From positions 62,001 through 126,000 of the forward strand of contig CAZEDM010000002.1 in NCBI GenBank assembly GCA_964511075.1: a DNA stretch of 64,000 bases, given 5' to 3'. This DNA is from CAZEDM01 sp964511075. GTDB lineage: Bacteria; Zixibacteria; MSB-5A5; RBG-16-43-9. The translations under genes and the position numbers were made by a program. This document shows, piece after piece, positions 27,093-35,875 of this stretch; position 1 is the first letter of the stretch, and the number at the start of each line of letters is the position of its first letter. The notes under the pieces were generated by a model. The model did no database searches and was not told where the DNA came from. It was given only the letters and a program-made list of their open reading frames with translations.

Positions 27093-27929
27093 TCAATGGC
27101 TTGTGCTATGCTGGTGAAAATTATCCACAGCTATTTTTTCCTGCTTCAGATACATCTTCTGCCTCTTTAGCAGCTCGTCGAAATCGACCTGATGAGCGTC
27201 GAAATCCGGGCCATCCACGCAGGCGAACTTGGTCTGGTTCCCCACGGTTACTCTACAGGCACCACACATACCGGTCCCATCCACCATTATGGGGTTAAGG
27301 CTTATGATCGTCCTTATCTTGTAAGGCAGCGTGACCTTAGCCAAAGCCTTCATCATCAGGACAGGACCAACCGAGAAGACGAAATCGATTTTCTCGCCCC
27401 TCTCCAGCAGCTCTGCTAAAACCTGGGTCACGAAGCCGTGATAACCATAGCTGCCGTCATCCGTCGCTATCTTCAGCTGGTGGCAGGCAGATTTTGATTC
27501 TTCCTCCATTATCAGAAGCTCCTTGGTCCTGGCACCGATTATGGAGATGACATCATTGCCTGCTTGCTTTAAAGCTTTAGCCACAGGATTGATAGGAGCT
27601 ATCCCGATTCCACCGCCAACGCAGACACACCTCCCGTATTTTTCTATATGAGTAGGGGTTCCCAGAGGTCCTACCACATCCGCAATTGAATCCCCCTCCG
27701 GGAGGGCACCTAATTGGGCAGTGGATTTACCTACTTCCTGAAAGACGATGGTTAAGATTCCCTTTTCCTTATCCAGGTCCGCAATAGACATAGGGATTCT
27801 CTCTCCAGGCTCGTCTATTCTCAAGATGACGAACTGTCCTGGCTGTGCCTTCCCTACCAGAAGCGGCAGTTGGAATTTTATCCGATGAATGCCTTCAGCT
27901 AACTTGACTTTCCCTGTTAACTTTTCCAG
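27093..27929 (-). CDS. NfnA-like / sulfide dehydrogenase subunit (FAD and 2Fe-2S), probable CTG start
   Basis: A 278-residue protein of the ferredoxin-NADP reductase type. The frame shows PGQFVILRIDEPGERIPMSI (FAD-binding RxxS/T-like site), VGGGIGIAPI (NAD(P) site), and the C-terminal GTGMCGACRV with a later Cys (KFACVDGP) plus a nearby Asp, the 2Fe-2S ligand set of NfnA-type proteins. The only ATG-like options are far inside; TTG at 27824 would delete the first strand of the FAD domain. The frame is open up to a TAA just before AAGGAGG, and a CTG at 27929 sits 5 bases after that ribosome site, so initiation at CTG is likely. It precedes NfnB by 23 bases. Confidence 0.82.
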   Translation of the reverse strand: MEKLTGKVKLAEGIHRIKFQLPLLVGKAQPGQFVILRIDEPGERIPMSIADLDKEKGILTIVFQEVGKSTAQLGALPEGDSIADVVGPLGTPTHIEKYGRCVCVGGGIGIAPINPVAKALKQAGNDVISIIGARTKELLIMEEESKSACHQLKIATDDGSYGYHGFVTQVLAELLERGEKIDFVFSVGPVLMMKALAKVTLPYKIRTIISLNPIMVDGTGMCGACRVTVGNQTKFACVDGPDFDAHQVDFDELLKRQKMYLKQEKIAVDNFHQHSTSH

Positions 27930-27954
27930 AGTTCCTCCTTTTTAACAAAAGAAA

Positions 27955-28290
27955 TTATTCTTCAGATTTTTTTCCTTTTTCAATCTCCTCTACGAAATAG
28001 GTCTTGAAGAAATCTACGACCTCCCCTGGGGTGAATACGTTGATGAGTTCCTTATCCTTCATCTGTTCATATCCGGCTTTAAAGTTTTCATCTGTCTGAA
28101 GAAGGGAATCGATGCCTCTGGCAACCGCCTCATAGTTTTTTGCATCGAACTCGGTCCTGAGGGATTCAGGCAGAGTATGACGGAAAACATCCAATCTCTC
28201 CTGCAGATTTTGAACTCTTGTTTTTTGACAGGAGGTTAAAGCAGACACAAGAGTCAGAATGAGAAGTAAACTCAAACCGAATTTATACAC
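27955..28290 (-). CDS. Small lipoprotein, function unknown
   Basis: A 111-residue protein with a lipoprotein signal peptide (LSLLLILTLVSALTSC; lipidated Cys at about 21). The mature part is about 90 residues, helical and charged, ending in a Lys/Glu-rich tail (EEIEKGKKSEE). It overlaps the end of ackA by 8 bases, so it is translationally coupled to acetate kinase, and it lies 25 bases before the nfnA start. I do not recognise the family. Its fixed place between ackA and nfnAB may be incidental. Confidence 0.7.
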   Translation of the reverse strand: MYKFGLSLLLILTLVSALTSCQKTRVQNLQERLDVFRHTLPESLRTEFDAKNYEAVARGIDSLLQTDENFKAGYEQMKDKELINVFTPGEVVDFFKTYFVEEIEKGKKSEE

Positions 28291-29515
28291 CCTTTACCAT
28301 CTCCTTTAAGAACTTATCCACCTCTATTACTTTTCTGGTCTCCTGGGCTATGACCAGCTCCTCGTTGGTGGGAATGGCAAAAACCCTGACCTTTGATTTA
28401 TCTTTGCTGATGAGCGCCTCGACTCCCACCGCATTTTCATTTCTTCCCTCATCCAGCTCAATCCCCAGGAATTCCAGACCCTCACAACACCTTTCCCTTA
28501 TCATGGGCGAGTTTTCTCCTATCCCGGCAGTAAAGACCAAAGCATCCAGACCAGCCATACAGGCAGTATAAGCCCCTATATATTTTTTTATGCGGTAACA
28601 ATATATATCCAGAGCCAGCTTGGAATTGGCATGTCCCTCTTTTGCTTCCTGAATGATATCACGCATATCGCTTGATTGTCCTGAGACCCCCTGCATCCCG
28701 CTATGCTTGTTCAAAAGCGTGTTAGCCTCCTGAAGGGAAAGCTCCTCCCGTGCCATAACGTGTAATATAACAGCAGGGTCTAAATCCCCGCACCTCGTGC
28801 CCATAAGCAGGCCTTCCAGGGGAGTAAATCCCATGCTGGTATCGATGGAGATTCCTCCTTTAACTGCTGCCATACTGGCGCCATTTCCCAGATGACAGGT
28901 TATTATCCTAAGCTCTTTAACCGGTTTCCTTAAAAGCTCAGAGGCGCGCTGGGAAACATAGTAATGAGAAGTCCCGTGAAAGCCGTATCTTCTGATGCCA
29001 TATTTTTTATATAGTATATAAGGAAGACCGTAGATATAGGCATGTTTGGGCATCTGCTGATGAAAAGCGGTGTCGAAAACCGCTACCTGGGGAACGCTTG
29101 GAAGGATCTTCTTACAGGCGTTGATACCCCTTATGTTATGCGGATTATGCAAAGGCGCCAGCTCTATGCAATTCCTTAGCTCTGCCATCACCTCAGGAGT
29201 TATAAACACAGACTCAGGGAATTTCTCGCCACCATGCACTACCCTGTGTCCCACTGCTCCGATCTCCGATTTATCCTTGATCACGCCGTGATTGGGGGAG
29301 AGGAGTATGCTTATCACGTACTCTATGGCTACTATATGGTCTATTATCTCACCGGTTATCTTTATCTCCGGCCTGTCGTGCGGCTTGTGAGTCAAGACCG
29401 CCTCGCTCATCCCGATTCTGGAAACCGTGCCTTTGGCCAAGGCATAGTTTTTGTCAATGTCTATAAGCTGATATTTGACCGAAGAGCTTCCACAGTTCAA
29501 AACCAGAATTTTCAT
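28283..29515 (-). CDS. ackA: Acetate kinase
   Basis: A 410-residue enzyme that interconverts acetyl phosphate plus ADP with acetate plus ATP. The start MKILVLNCGSSSVKYQLID is the ASKHA phosphate-1 loop, and the family motifs GHRVVHGGEKF, VFDTAFHQQMP, RYGFHGTSHYYV and CHLGNGASMAAV follow in the right order, with the catalytic region TPLEGLLMGTRCGDLDP. The length is normal. In an anaerobe it makes ATP by substrate-level phosphorylation. The phosphotransacetylase gene is not adjacent. AGGAGAT lies just before the ATG. Confidence 0.97.
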   Translation of the reverse strand: MKILVLNCGSSSVKYQLIDIDKNYALAKGTVSRIGMSEAVLTHKPHDRPEIKITGEIIDHIVAIEYVISILLSPNHGVIKDKSEIGAVGHRVVHGGEKFPESVFITPEVMAELRNCIELAPLHNPHNIRGINACKKILPSVPQVAVFDTAFHQQMPKHAYIYGLPYILYKKYGIRRYGFHGTSHYYVSQRASELLRKPVKELRIITCHLGNGASMAAVKGGISIDTSMGFTPLEGLLMGTRCGDLDPAVILHVMAREELSLQEANTLLNKHSGMQGVSGQSSDMRDIIQEAKEGHANSKLALDIYCYRIKKYIGAYTACMAGLDALVFTAGIGENSPMIRERCCEGLEFLGIELDEGRNENAVGVEALISKDKSKVRVFAIPTNEELVIAQETRKVIEVDKFLKEMVKGV

Positions 29516-29720
29516 CTCATCTCCTTAACACCTCTCAAAATGCTCCGGAGTATAAAGCTTCAGTTCTGTCAGGAGAACCTTAGGGCTTGCACTCCCAAAA
29601 TTCCTTTTTTCCCTTTACTTTTCGTTGGTATTCTCACCAACGAAGGGTTTTCTTTGTTGGTTTCCAGATCTACAAACAGCAAAAATCGTGACTCAGGCAG
29701 TATATATGCCCTCCTCATCT

Positions 29721-30596
29721 TTATTCTTTTACCCTGTTCCCCTCCGCATCGTATTTAAAAAAGCCCTGACCGGTCTTCTGTCCTAAGTGACCTGCTCGTA
29801 CCATTTTTCGCAGGAGAGGGCAGGGGTTGTATTTATGTTCTGACAGCTCGTTCAAGAGATTCTCCATCCAGCTCATCACCACGTCCAGCCCCATCATATC
29901 CGCTAAAGCCAGAGGCCCGATATTGAATCCAAACCCCAGTTTCATAGCGGTGTCGATATCCTCGGCAGAGGCTATCCCTTCCATCAGAACATGCATAGCC
30001 TCGTTCAGGAAAGGGACGATTATGCGAGTAGTCACATACCCGGGATATTCATATACCGTTACAGCGGTCTTATTCAGCTGGTCCGCAATATCCTTTATGG
30101 CATCATAGGTCTGCTGAGAAGTCTTCAGCCCCCTCACTATCTCCACCAGAGGGACCTTGGTCACCGGAATAAGAAAGTGCATACCGATGACCTTATCCGG
30201 CCTCTGGGTGAAAGAGGCTAATTCGGTTATGGATAGGGTAGAGGTGTTGGTGACTATGATTGCGCCTGGTGAACAGCTCTTATCCAGCTCCCGAAAAACC
30301 CTTTCCTTGATCTCCAGATTTTCCGGGACAGCCTCGATCACCATCTCTACTTTGCAGACCTCCTCCAGTGAGATTGTGGGATGAATGCGGGAGAGTATTG
30401 CCTTTTTCTCGCTTTGAGTCAGCCCCCATTTCTCTATCTCATTATCCATACTCTCAGAGAGAATATGCATGCTGTTTTTCAATATCTCCTCGGTCCTGTC
30501 AAGCAGTATCACCTCGCAGCCGGTAGAGGCAATCAATTCCGAGATACCCCTTCCCATCACCCCGGCACCCATGACTACGACTTTGTGTACTGGCAT
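29721..30596 (-). CDS. hbd: 3-hydroxyacyl-CoA dehydrogenase (3-hydroxybutyryl-CoA type)
   Basis: A 291-residue NAD-dependent enzyme from the ATG at 30596, preceded by AGGTGG. A longer frame (to 30674) would add 26 residues ahead of the Rossmann motif and lie in repeat DNA, so I reject it. VVVMGAGVMGRGISELIA is the NAD site, TNTSTLSI the catalytic Ser/Asn region, and GMHFLIPVTKVPLVEIV carries the His-Glu pair (H-F plus VEIV). The C-terminal helical domain (FGFNIGPLALADMMGLDVV) is present. It oxidises (S)-3-hydroxyacyl-CoA in beta-oxidation or reduces acetoacetyl-CoA in butyrate-type fermentation. No other pathway gene adjoins it. Confidence 0.93.
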   Translation of the reverse strand: MPVHKVVVMGAGVMGRGISELIASTGCEVILLDRTEEILKNSMHILSESMDNEIEKWGLTQSEKKAILSRIHPTISLEEVCKVEMVIEAVPENLEIKERVFRELDKSCSPGAIIVTNTSTLSITELASFTQRPDKVIGMHFLIPVTKVPLVEIVRGLKTSQQTYDAIKDIADQLNKTAVTVYEYPGYVTTRIIVPFLNEAMHVLMEGIASAEDIDTAMKLGFGFNIGPLALADMMGLDVVMSWMENLLNELSEHKYNPCPLLRKMVRAGHLGQKTGQGFFKYDAEGNRVKE

Positions 30597-30645
30597 TTTT
30601 CCACCTGACTTAAGAATTCTGACGAATGGCTGATAGTATTTGGCA

Positions 30646-30711
30646 GGTAGCCTATAGCGAGTAGCTAACAGCAAACAGCTAATAGCAAACAGCTAATAGC
30701 CAACAGCAAAT
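30646..30711. repeat. Degenerate AGCTAATAGCAAAC tandem repeat
   Basis: About five units close to AGCTAATAGCAAAC/AGCTAACAGCAAAC lie in tandem upstream of the dehydrogenase gene. The rest of the 30597-30979 gap shows only the rpsA terminator. Confidence 0.65.
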
Positions 30712-30939
30712 ACCGGATCGCAAATCCCGGGTTCAAAGAACAAAAAATAATAATAATGAAAAAATTTTTTTAGGCAAGCCAAAATTTTAAAAACTTTTTG
30801 ATGTCTTCATCAATTGAAAGGTTCGTTTCCTGCTGGTTTACGGCAGAACATCAGGTCGCGGATGGTTCCTTTCAGGCAGATTGCATCGGGAGGTTGCCTT
30901 CTTTTACATACTACGTGTGATGAACTCGCTGGTTTATAA

Positions 30940-30967
30940 AAAGGCGGTGAGTTTCCTCACCGCCTTT
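30940..30967 (-). terminator. Terminator of the rpsA operon
   Basis: AAAGGCGGTGAG (30940-30951) pairs with CTCACCGCCTTT (30956-30967) over a 4-base loop. On the minus strand the stem is followed by TTTTTA. It lies 12 bases past the rpsA stop codon. Confidence 0.88.
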
Positions 30968-30979
30968 GGGGGAATTTTT

Positions 30980-32965
30980 CTATTCAGAAGGGGGTTTTTC
31001 CTCAGCGGATTCTGGTTCGGATTTGCTCTCCTCAGAGGGGGGCGCTCCCCACTTCTTTTCAATCTCCTCTCTTTTCGGTTCCTCCACCAGTTCTTTCACC
31101 TTGATGGTCTTGGTGGGATGTTTGGCTAAATAGGCTTCCAGCTCGGCTTTCTCTCTATCCTTATAATATTCCCTTACCGACAGGATTATCTTTCTGGCAG
31201 GCTGGTCGAACTCGATAACCTTAAGTGGAATCACCTCTCCTTCGGAGAAAGCCTCCGAGGGTTTAGTCAGATCAGGTTTTCCCAGATGGTCCACTGGCAC
31301 AAATCCTTCCATCTCTGCATCCAGTTCCACTACCACACCACGATCCAGAAGACGGATGATCTTTGCCTGGGTTTCAGCACCTAACCGGTATTTTTTGGAA
31401 AGCACAGGCCAGGGGTCTTCCTTGAACTGCTTATAACCCAAGGAGATCCTGCGATTCTCCTTGTCAGTGCTCAGGATTATGACTTCCACTTTTTCCCCTT
31501 TTCTCATCACCTCGCTCGGATGTTGAATCCTCTTGGTCCAGGAAAGGTCCGAGATGTGAACCAGCCCATCCACGCCTTCCTCCAGCTCTATGAATACGCC
31601 AAAGGGAGTCAGATTTCTTACCCTCCCGGTAACCTTAGAGCCCACCGGGTATTTCTTCTCCATATTGTCCCAGGGGTCTGGTTCCATCTGTTTGATACCC
31701 AGGGAGATTCGTTCGTTATCCTTATCCACAGAGAGAATCACCGCATTAACGATGTCTCCCACCCCCAGGAGCTTGGAGGGATGTTTGATGTGCTTGGTCC
31801 AGGACATCTCCGAGATGTGTATCAAACCCTCGATCCCTTTTTCCAGTTCCACGAAGGCGCCGTAATCTGTTATGGAGACCACCCTTCCTTTAACCCTCCT
31901 GCCTACCGGATACCTTTCCTCAATATTGTCCCAGGGATAGGGGGTAAGCTGTTTTAATCCCAGAGAGATACGCCCGGTGGATTTGTCGAAGTCCAGTATC
32001 TTGACATTTATCTTGTCTCCCAGAGCGACTACCTCACTGGGATGGGATACTCTTCCCCAGGATAGGTCCGTGATATGGAGAAGGCCGTCTACCCCTCCCA
32101 GATCAAGGAAGACACCGAAGTCGGTGATATTTTTCACCACTCCCTCTTTTACCTGTCCTGACTCGATCTCGGACAGGAGCTTAGACCTTTGTTTCTCCCT
32201 TTCCTCCTCCAGCACTGCTCTGCGGGAGACCACTATGTTTCTTCTGCTCTTGTTCAGTTTTATTATCCGCAGCTGCATGGTATTCCCTAAAAGAGCATCG
32301 AAGTCCGGAATCTGTTTTAGCGCAATCTGGGAACCAGGCAGAAAAGCATCCACTCCCATCAGATCTACGACGATTCCGCCCTTGATCCTTTTCAAAAGCT
32401 TGCCTTCCACTAAAGTCCCTTTTTCATAAGACTCTCTTATCATATCCCAGATTTTAATGAAATCTGCTTTCTGCTTGGAAAGGACCAGCTGCCCGTTCTG
32501 ATCTTCGACCGCCTCCAGGTAAAGGTCGACCTCGTCCCCTATTTTTAATTCCTGGGGAGCTGTAAATTCCGCAAGCGGGATTATACCTTCGGATTTGAAA
32601 CCCACATCCACGATCACGTCATCTTTGGTGATCGCCAGTATCTTCCCCTTCACTATCTCTCCCTCCCTGACCACCTTAAAGGTCTGGTCGTACATGGAAA
32701 GCAGTTTCTGAAATTCCTCAGGGGAATATTCCTTTTCCTCTTCGATCTTCGGCTCAGGCGGCGGCTCTGCTTTTCTGGCTCTGACTTTTCTTTCCCTTTT
32801 AGCTGTTTTTAATTCCCTTTTCTCGGCTAACTCCTTCGAGTCCGCCGGTTTCCTTGGTTTTCTCTTGGCAGTAGAAACAGCCTTGGTCTTTTTAGCACCT
32901 CCTTTCTTCTTAGCTTTTCCAGCCTTGGAGGCTGGAGTCTTTTTGGCTTTTGTCTTCTGCGCCAT
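30980..32965 (-). CDS. rpsA: Ribosomal protein S1 with a long basic N-terminal extension
   Basis: A 661-residue protein with six S1 (OB-fold) RNA-binding domains beginning at about residues 100, 185, 270, 355, 442 and 529; the four central ones carry the clear GxVxxITxFGxFVxLxxGxxGLxHxSxxSW pattern. S1 holds mRNA on the 30S subunit. The first 95 residues are an unusual Lys/Ala/Pro-rich extension (KKTPASKAGKAKKKGGAKK, then a second cluster), and an acidic Glu/Ser/Pro-rich tail ends the protein. The start ATG overlaps the ispH stop as TAATG. Cotranscription with cmk, plsC and ispH is the classical arrangement. Confidence 0.95.
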   Translation of the reverse strand: MAQKTKAKKTPASKAGKAKKKGGAKKTKAVSTAKRKPRKPADSKELAEKRELKTAKRERKVRARKAEPPPEPKIEEEKEYSPEEFQKLLSMYDQTFKVVREGEIVKGKILAITKDDVIVDVGFKSEGIIPLAEFTAPQELKIGDEVDLYLEAVEDQNGQLVLSKQKADFIKIWDMIRESYEKGTLVEGKLLKRIKGGIVVDLMGVDAFLPGSQIALKQIPDFDALLGNTMQLRIIKLNKSRRNIVVSRRAVLEEEREKQRSKLLSEIESGQVKEGVVKNITDFGVFLDLGGVDGLLHITDLSWGRVSHPSEVVALGDKINVKILDFDKSTGRISLGLKQLTPYPWDNIEERYPVGRRVKGRVVSITDYGAFVELEKGIEGLIHISEMSWTKHIKHPSKLLGVGDIVNAVILSVDKDNERISLGIKQMEPDPWDNMEKKYPVGSKVTGRVRNLTPFGVFIELEEGVDGLVHISDLSWTKRIQHPSEVMRKGEKVEVIILSTDKENRRISLGYKQFKEDPWPVLSKKYRLGAETQAKIIRLLDRGVVVELDAEMEGFVPVDHLGKPDLTKPSEAFSEGEVIPLKVIEFDQPARKIILSVREYYKDREKAELEAYLAKHPTKTIKVKELVEEPKREEIEKKWGAPPSEESKSEPESAEEKPPSE

Positions 32966-33849
32966 TAAATTGTTCCTCCTTTATATCGAATTTGCCTCGG
33001 GGGCATTTTTTTCCCGGTCAATTCCTTGATCTTTTCCACCACCTGATTTATAATCCAGTTAGGAGTGGAGGTTCCTGCGGCAACTCCAACGTTTTTCTTG
33101 TTCCTGAACCAGCCCTTTTTCAGTTCTCTGGGAGTTTCTATGTGATAGGTGGGTTTACCTTTTTCCACACAGAGCTTGGCCAGACGGGTGGTATTAGCCG
33201 AATTCTTCCCTCCCACCACAATCATCAGGTCCACGTCTTTTGCCATTTCCAGGGTGGCCTTTTGAGCCTTAGCCGTAGCATTACAAATGGTATTGAATAT
33301 CTTGATCTCCCTGGTTTTCTCCAGAAGCTGGTCTACGATTCTTTTAAACGTATCGAGATTCAAAGTGGTTTGAGCTATAACTCCTATTCTTTTATTCTCA
33401 GGGAGATTCAGTTTTTTTGTCTTTTGATTTATCACCAATGCCTTACCCTCTGCATAACCAATGATCCCCTGCACTTCGGGATGATGAGCCTCTCCAGCCA
33501 CTACCACCTGATACCCCTCTTTGTGCAGATCCCTGGCATTTTCCTGGGCTCGCCTGACAAAGGGGCAGGTGGCATCCAAGATTTTTAATCCTTTCTTCCT
33601 GGCCCGGGTTATAATCAGGGGATGTACGCCGTGAGACCGGATTATCAAGGTGCCGGATTTGATCTTAGCTATGCTTTTTACCGGCTGGACACCTTCTCTT
33701 CTCAACTCAGCAACCACCTGGGGATTATGGATTAAAGGACCTAAGGTGTAAACCCTTTTCCCGCTTTTTTTGGCGGCTTCAAAAGCTAAATTGATTGCCC
33801 TTTTCACTCCAAAACAAAACCCGGCATTTTTCACCACGGATATTTTCAT
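32965..33849 (-). CDS. ispH: 4-hydroxy-3-methylbut-2-enyl diphosphate reductase
   Basis: A 294-residue [4Fe-4S] enzyme of the last MEP-pathway step, making IPP and DMAPP for isoprenoids. NAGFCFGVKRAI holds the first cluster Cys, DATCPFVRRAQ the second and FNTICNATAKAQ the third; HxxGVHP-like and GEAHHPEVQGIIGY segments bind diphosphate. I chose the ATG at 33849, which has AGGTGA about 8 bases upstream; a GTG at 33861 would add four residues. Its stop shares a base with the rpsA start. Confidence 0.95.
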   Translation of the reverse strand: MKISVVKNAGFCFGVKRAINLAFEAAKKSGKRVYTLGPLIHNPQVVAELRREGVQPVKSIAKIKSGTLIIRSHGVHPLIITRARKKGLKILDATCPFVRRAQENARDLHKEGYQVVVAGEAHHPEVQGIIGYAEGKALVINQKTKKLNLPENKRIGVIAQTTLNLDTFKRIVDQLLEKTREIKIFNTICNATAKAQKATLEMAKDVDLMIVVGGKNSANTTRLAKLCVEKGKPTYHIETPRELKKGWFRNKKNVGVAAGTSTPNWIINQVVEKIKELTGKKMPPRQIRYKGGTI

Positions 33850-33857
33850 TCGCAAAT

Positions 33858-34478
33858 TCACCTGTTCTCTTTTAAGTTCTTGATTCTCTTCATAATCTCC
33901 TGAGTAACTCTTCTGTACCCATCTTTGTCCTTTGGTGTCAGTGAGAATGAGTCCGGATCAAGGGGGGGACCAAACCTTATGACGATTTTTCTTCTCTGAA
34001 AGAATGCCCTGAGCCAGTTTCGGGAATAATCCAGATAGGCAGGCACAATCGGAACACCTGCCTCCAGGGCCAGTTTAGCCACTCCCAATTTGAACTCCCT
34101 CAGCTCGCCGTCTTTGCTCCTGGTACCTTCAGGAAAAGCCACCAGCGCCTTTCCCGCCTTAAGGATTTCCAGAGCATAGCTTAATCCCCTGCGGTCAAAA
34201 TCTCCCCGGGAGATGGGTATGGCATTCAGCTTTCTTATCAGCCAGGCAAAAAGGGGGTTACCGAACAGCTCCTTTTTCGCCAGATAGTAAAGCTCTCTGG
34301 GGCTGGCGCATCCGATCAGGGGAGGGTCGTAAACAGCCACATGGTTGCAGGCGATCAAAGCTCCTCCTTTTTTGGGTATGTTCTCCTGACCATGTTTTTC
34401 CACTCCAAACAAGACTCGGACGATAGAGTTAATCAGAATCCAGCCCACCCGATAAAAAAATTTCATCTTTTTTTTCAT
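33858..34478 (-). CDS. plsC: 1-acyl-sn-glycerol-3-phosphate acyltransferase
   Basis: A 206-residue PlsC-type acyltransferase that makes phosphatidic acid at the membrane. ACNHVAVYDPP carries the catalytic HX4D motif and FPEGTRSKDG the glycerol-phosphate binding motif; ISRGDFDRRG and VPIVPAYL are motifs II and IV. A hydrophobic N-terminal helix anchors it. The start overlaps the 3' end of cmk by about 50 bases, so translation is coupled. A second ATG four codons in is an alternative start. Confidence 0.93.
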   Translation of the reverse strand: MKKKMKFFYRVGWILINSIVRVLFGVEKHGQENIPKKGGALIACNHVAVYDPPLIGCASPRELYYLAKKELFGNPLFAWLIRKLNAIPISRGDFDRRGLSYALEILKAGKALVAFPEGTRSKDGELREFKLGVAKLALEAGVPIVPAYLDYSRNWLRAFFQRRKIVIRFGPPLDPDSFSLTPKDKDGYRRVTQEIMKRIKNLKENR

Positions 34479-35133
34479 AATACAGCTGTATGACCTTGTT
34501 AACCTGTTCCTCGATGGTCAGATCAGTAGTATCCACTATCACGGCCTCCGGGTCGACTTTCAGGGGACTTGTCTCTCTCTGGGAGTCGATTTTGTCTCTG
34601 GCGGATAGCTCTCTGATCTGCTCCTCCAGGGAGGTTTTTATTCCCTTAGCCTGAAGCTCCAGCATTCTTCTTCTTGCCCTTTCCCTGACATCACAGTCCA
34701 GATAAACCTTAAGGACTGCATGGGAGAATACCACGGTAGTCGTATCCCGGCCCTCAGCCACTAAATTATATTTCGCGCCTAACTGTTTCTGTTTGGATAC
34801 CAGCACCGCTCTGAGTTTTTTATGCGCCGATATTTCAGATACTATCCGGTTTATGCCCGGCTCCCGGATAAGGTCGGTAACATCCTCTCCGTCCAGATAA
34901 ACTCTGTTCACACCTTCCTCTTCTCTTAAGTCGAGGTTTGAACCCTTGGCAATCTGAGTAAGCTTTTTCTCATCCTTTGGGCTGATTTTTTCCCTGGAGG
35001 CTTTCAGGGTGATGGCTCGGTACATGGCACCGGTGTCCAGAAACACAAAGCCTAATTTCCCTGCAACCAATTGTGCGGTGGTGCTTTTCCCCGAGCCGGC
35101 TGGCCCGTCTATGGCAATCACTTCCTTTCTCAT
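34429..35133 (-). CDS. cmk: Cytidylate kinase
   Basis: A 234-residue CMP/dCMP kinase. IDGPAGSGKSTTAQLVA is the Walker A loop; GRDTTTVVFSHA and YLDCDVRERARRR are the CMP-binding and LID arginine regions. The enzyme supplies CDP for nucleic acid and phospholipid synthesis. I chose the ATG at 35133; a TTG two codons earlier is possible. The C-terminus runs about 16 codons into plsC. Linkage to plsC and rpsA is seen in many bacteria. No strong ribosome site is visible. Confidence 0.95.
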   Translation of the reverse strand: MRKEVIAIDGPAGSGKSTTAQLVAGKLGFVFLDTGAMYRAITLKASREKISPKDEKKLTQIAKGSNLDLREEEGVNRVYLDGEDVTDLIREPGINRIVSEISAHKKLRAVLVSKQKQLGAKYNLVAEGRDTTTVVFSHAVLKVYLDCDVRERARRRMLELQAKGIKTSLEEQIRELSARDKIDSQRETSPLKVDPEAVIVDTTDLTIEEQVNKVIQLYYEKKDEIFLSGGLDSD

Positions 35134-35214
35134 CTGCAAAAGAAAACGCCCTTATACCATCATTCTCAATCAGGACAACACTCACAAAACCAAAAAAATT
35201 TTATGGGCGTTATT

Positions 35215-35871
35215 TTAGATATTCTCTTTTATCCCTTCTGAGGGGAGCTCTTCTGTCAGGCTTCCCTCTAAAGCCAGGGTATTCTTTTCTCTCTCTACCT
35301 CCTGAGCCGAGTAAGTTAGGCTCTCCTTATCTTTTTTCATCTGCATCAATGATTCCAGTTCCTCTATCCTGGGCAGGTCATTTAAATCCTTCAGCCCGAA
35401 ATAGAGCAAGAACTCTCTGGTGGTCTCATAGATCAAGGGACGGCCCGCGCTTTCCTCTCTGCCGGAGATGGTTATCAGCTTTCTCTCCAGCAGGGTGTGA
35501 AGCGCTGTTCCGGAATCGACACCCCTTATCTGGTCCACGGTCGATTTGACCACTGGCTGACGATAGGCCACGATGGACAGAGCTTCGAGTGCTGCAGGGG
35601 AAAGCCTCTGGGCTTTTCTTAAGGATTGAAGCCGGTTAATCCAGGATGCATATTGGGGACGGGTGTACATCTGGAACCCGCCGGCGATCTCCCGGATAGC
35701 GAAGCTCTGATTATTCTCCTGGTATCTTCTGTTCAGATCCTCAATAATAGCTTTTATCTTCTCTACTGAAAGCTCGTCCAAGACCGCCTTCAGCCTGTTT
35801 AAAGATAGCGGAGTGTCTGAGGCAAAAAGCAAAGCCTCAACTATTGAATGCTGGTTGGTTTCCTCGATCAA
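35215..35871 (-). CDS. scpB: Segregation and condensation protein B
   Basis: A 218-residue kleisin-associated protein made of two winged-helix domains. VEALLFASDTPLSLNRLKAVL opens the first, and SPAALEALSIVAYRQPVVKSTVDQIRG with the following VxS segment is the most conserved ScpB stretch. ScpB dimers bind ScpA in the SMC-ScpAB condensin that compacts and segregates chromosomes. It starts 4 bases after scpA. The last 45 residues are a charged, non-conserved tail. The smc gene is not in the window. Confidence 0.95.
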   Translation of the reverse strand: MIEETNQHSIVEALLFASDTPLSLNRLKAVLDELSVEKIKAIIEDLNRRYQENNQSFAIREIAGGFQMYTRPQYASWINRLQSLRKAQRLSPAALEALSIVAYRQPVVKSTVDQIRGVDSGTALHTLLERKLITISGREESAGRPLIYETTREFLLYFGLKDLNDLPRIEELESLMQMKKDKESLTYSAQEVEREKNTLALEGSLTEELPSEGIKENI

Positions 35872-35875
35872 TTTT

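Noticed and set aside
29234..29758. Plus-strand frame of 174 codons
   Set aside because: It runs over ackA and the end of the dehydrogenase gene on the other strand and has no recognisable motif.
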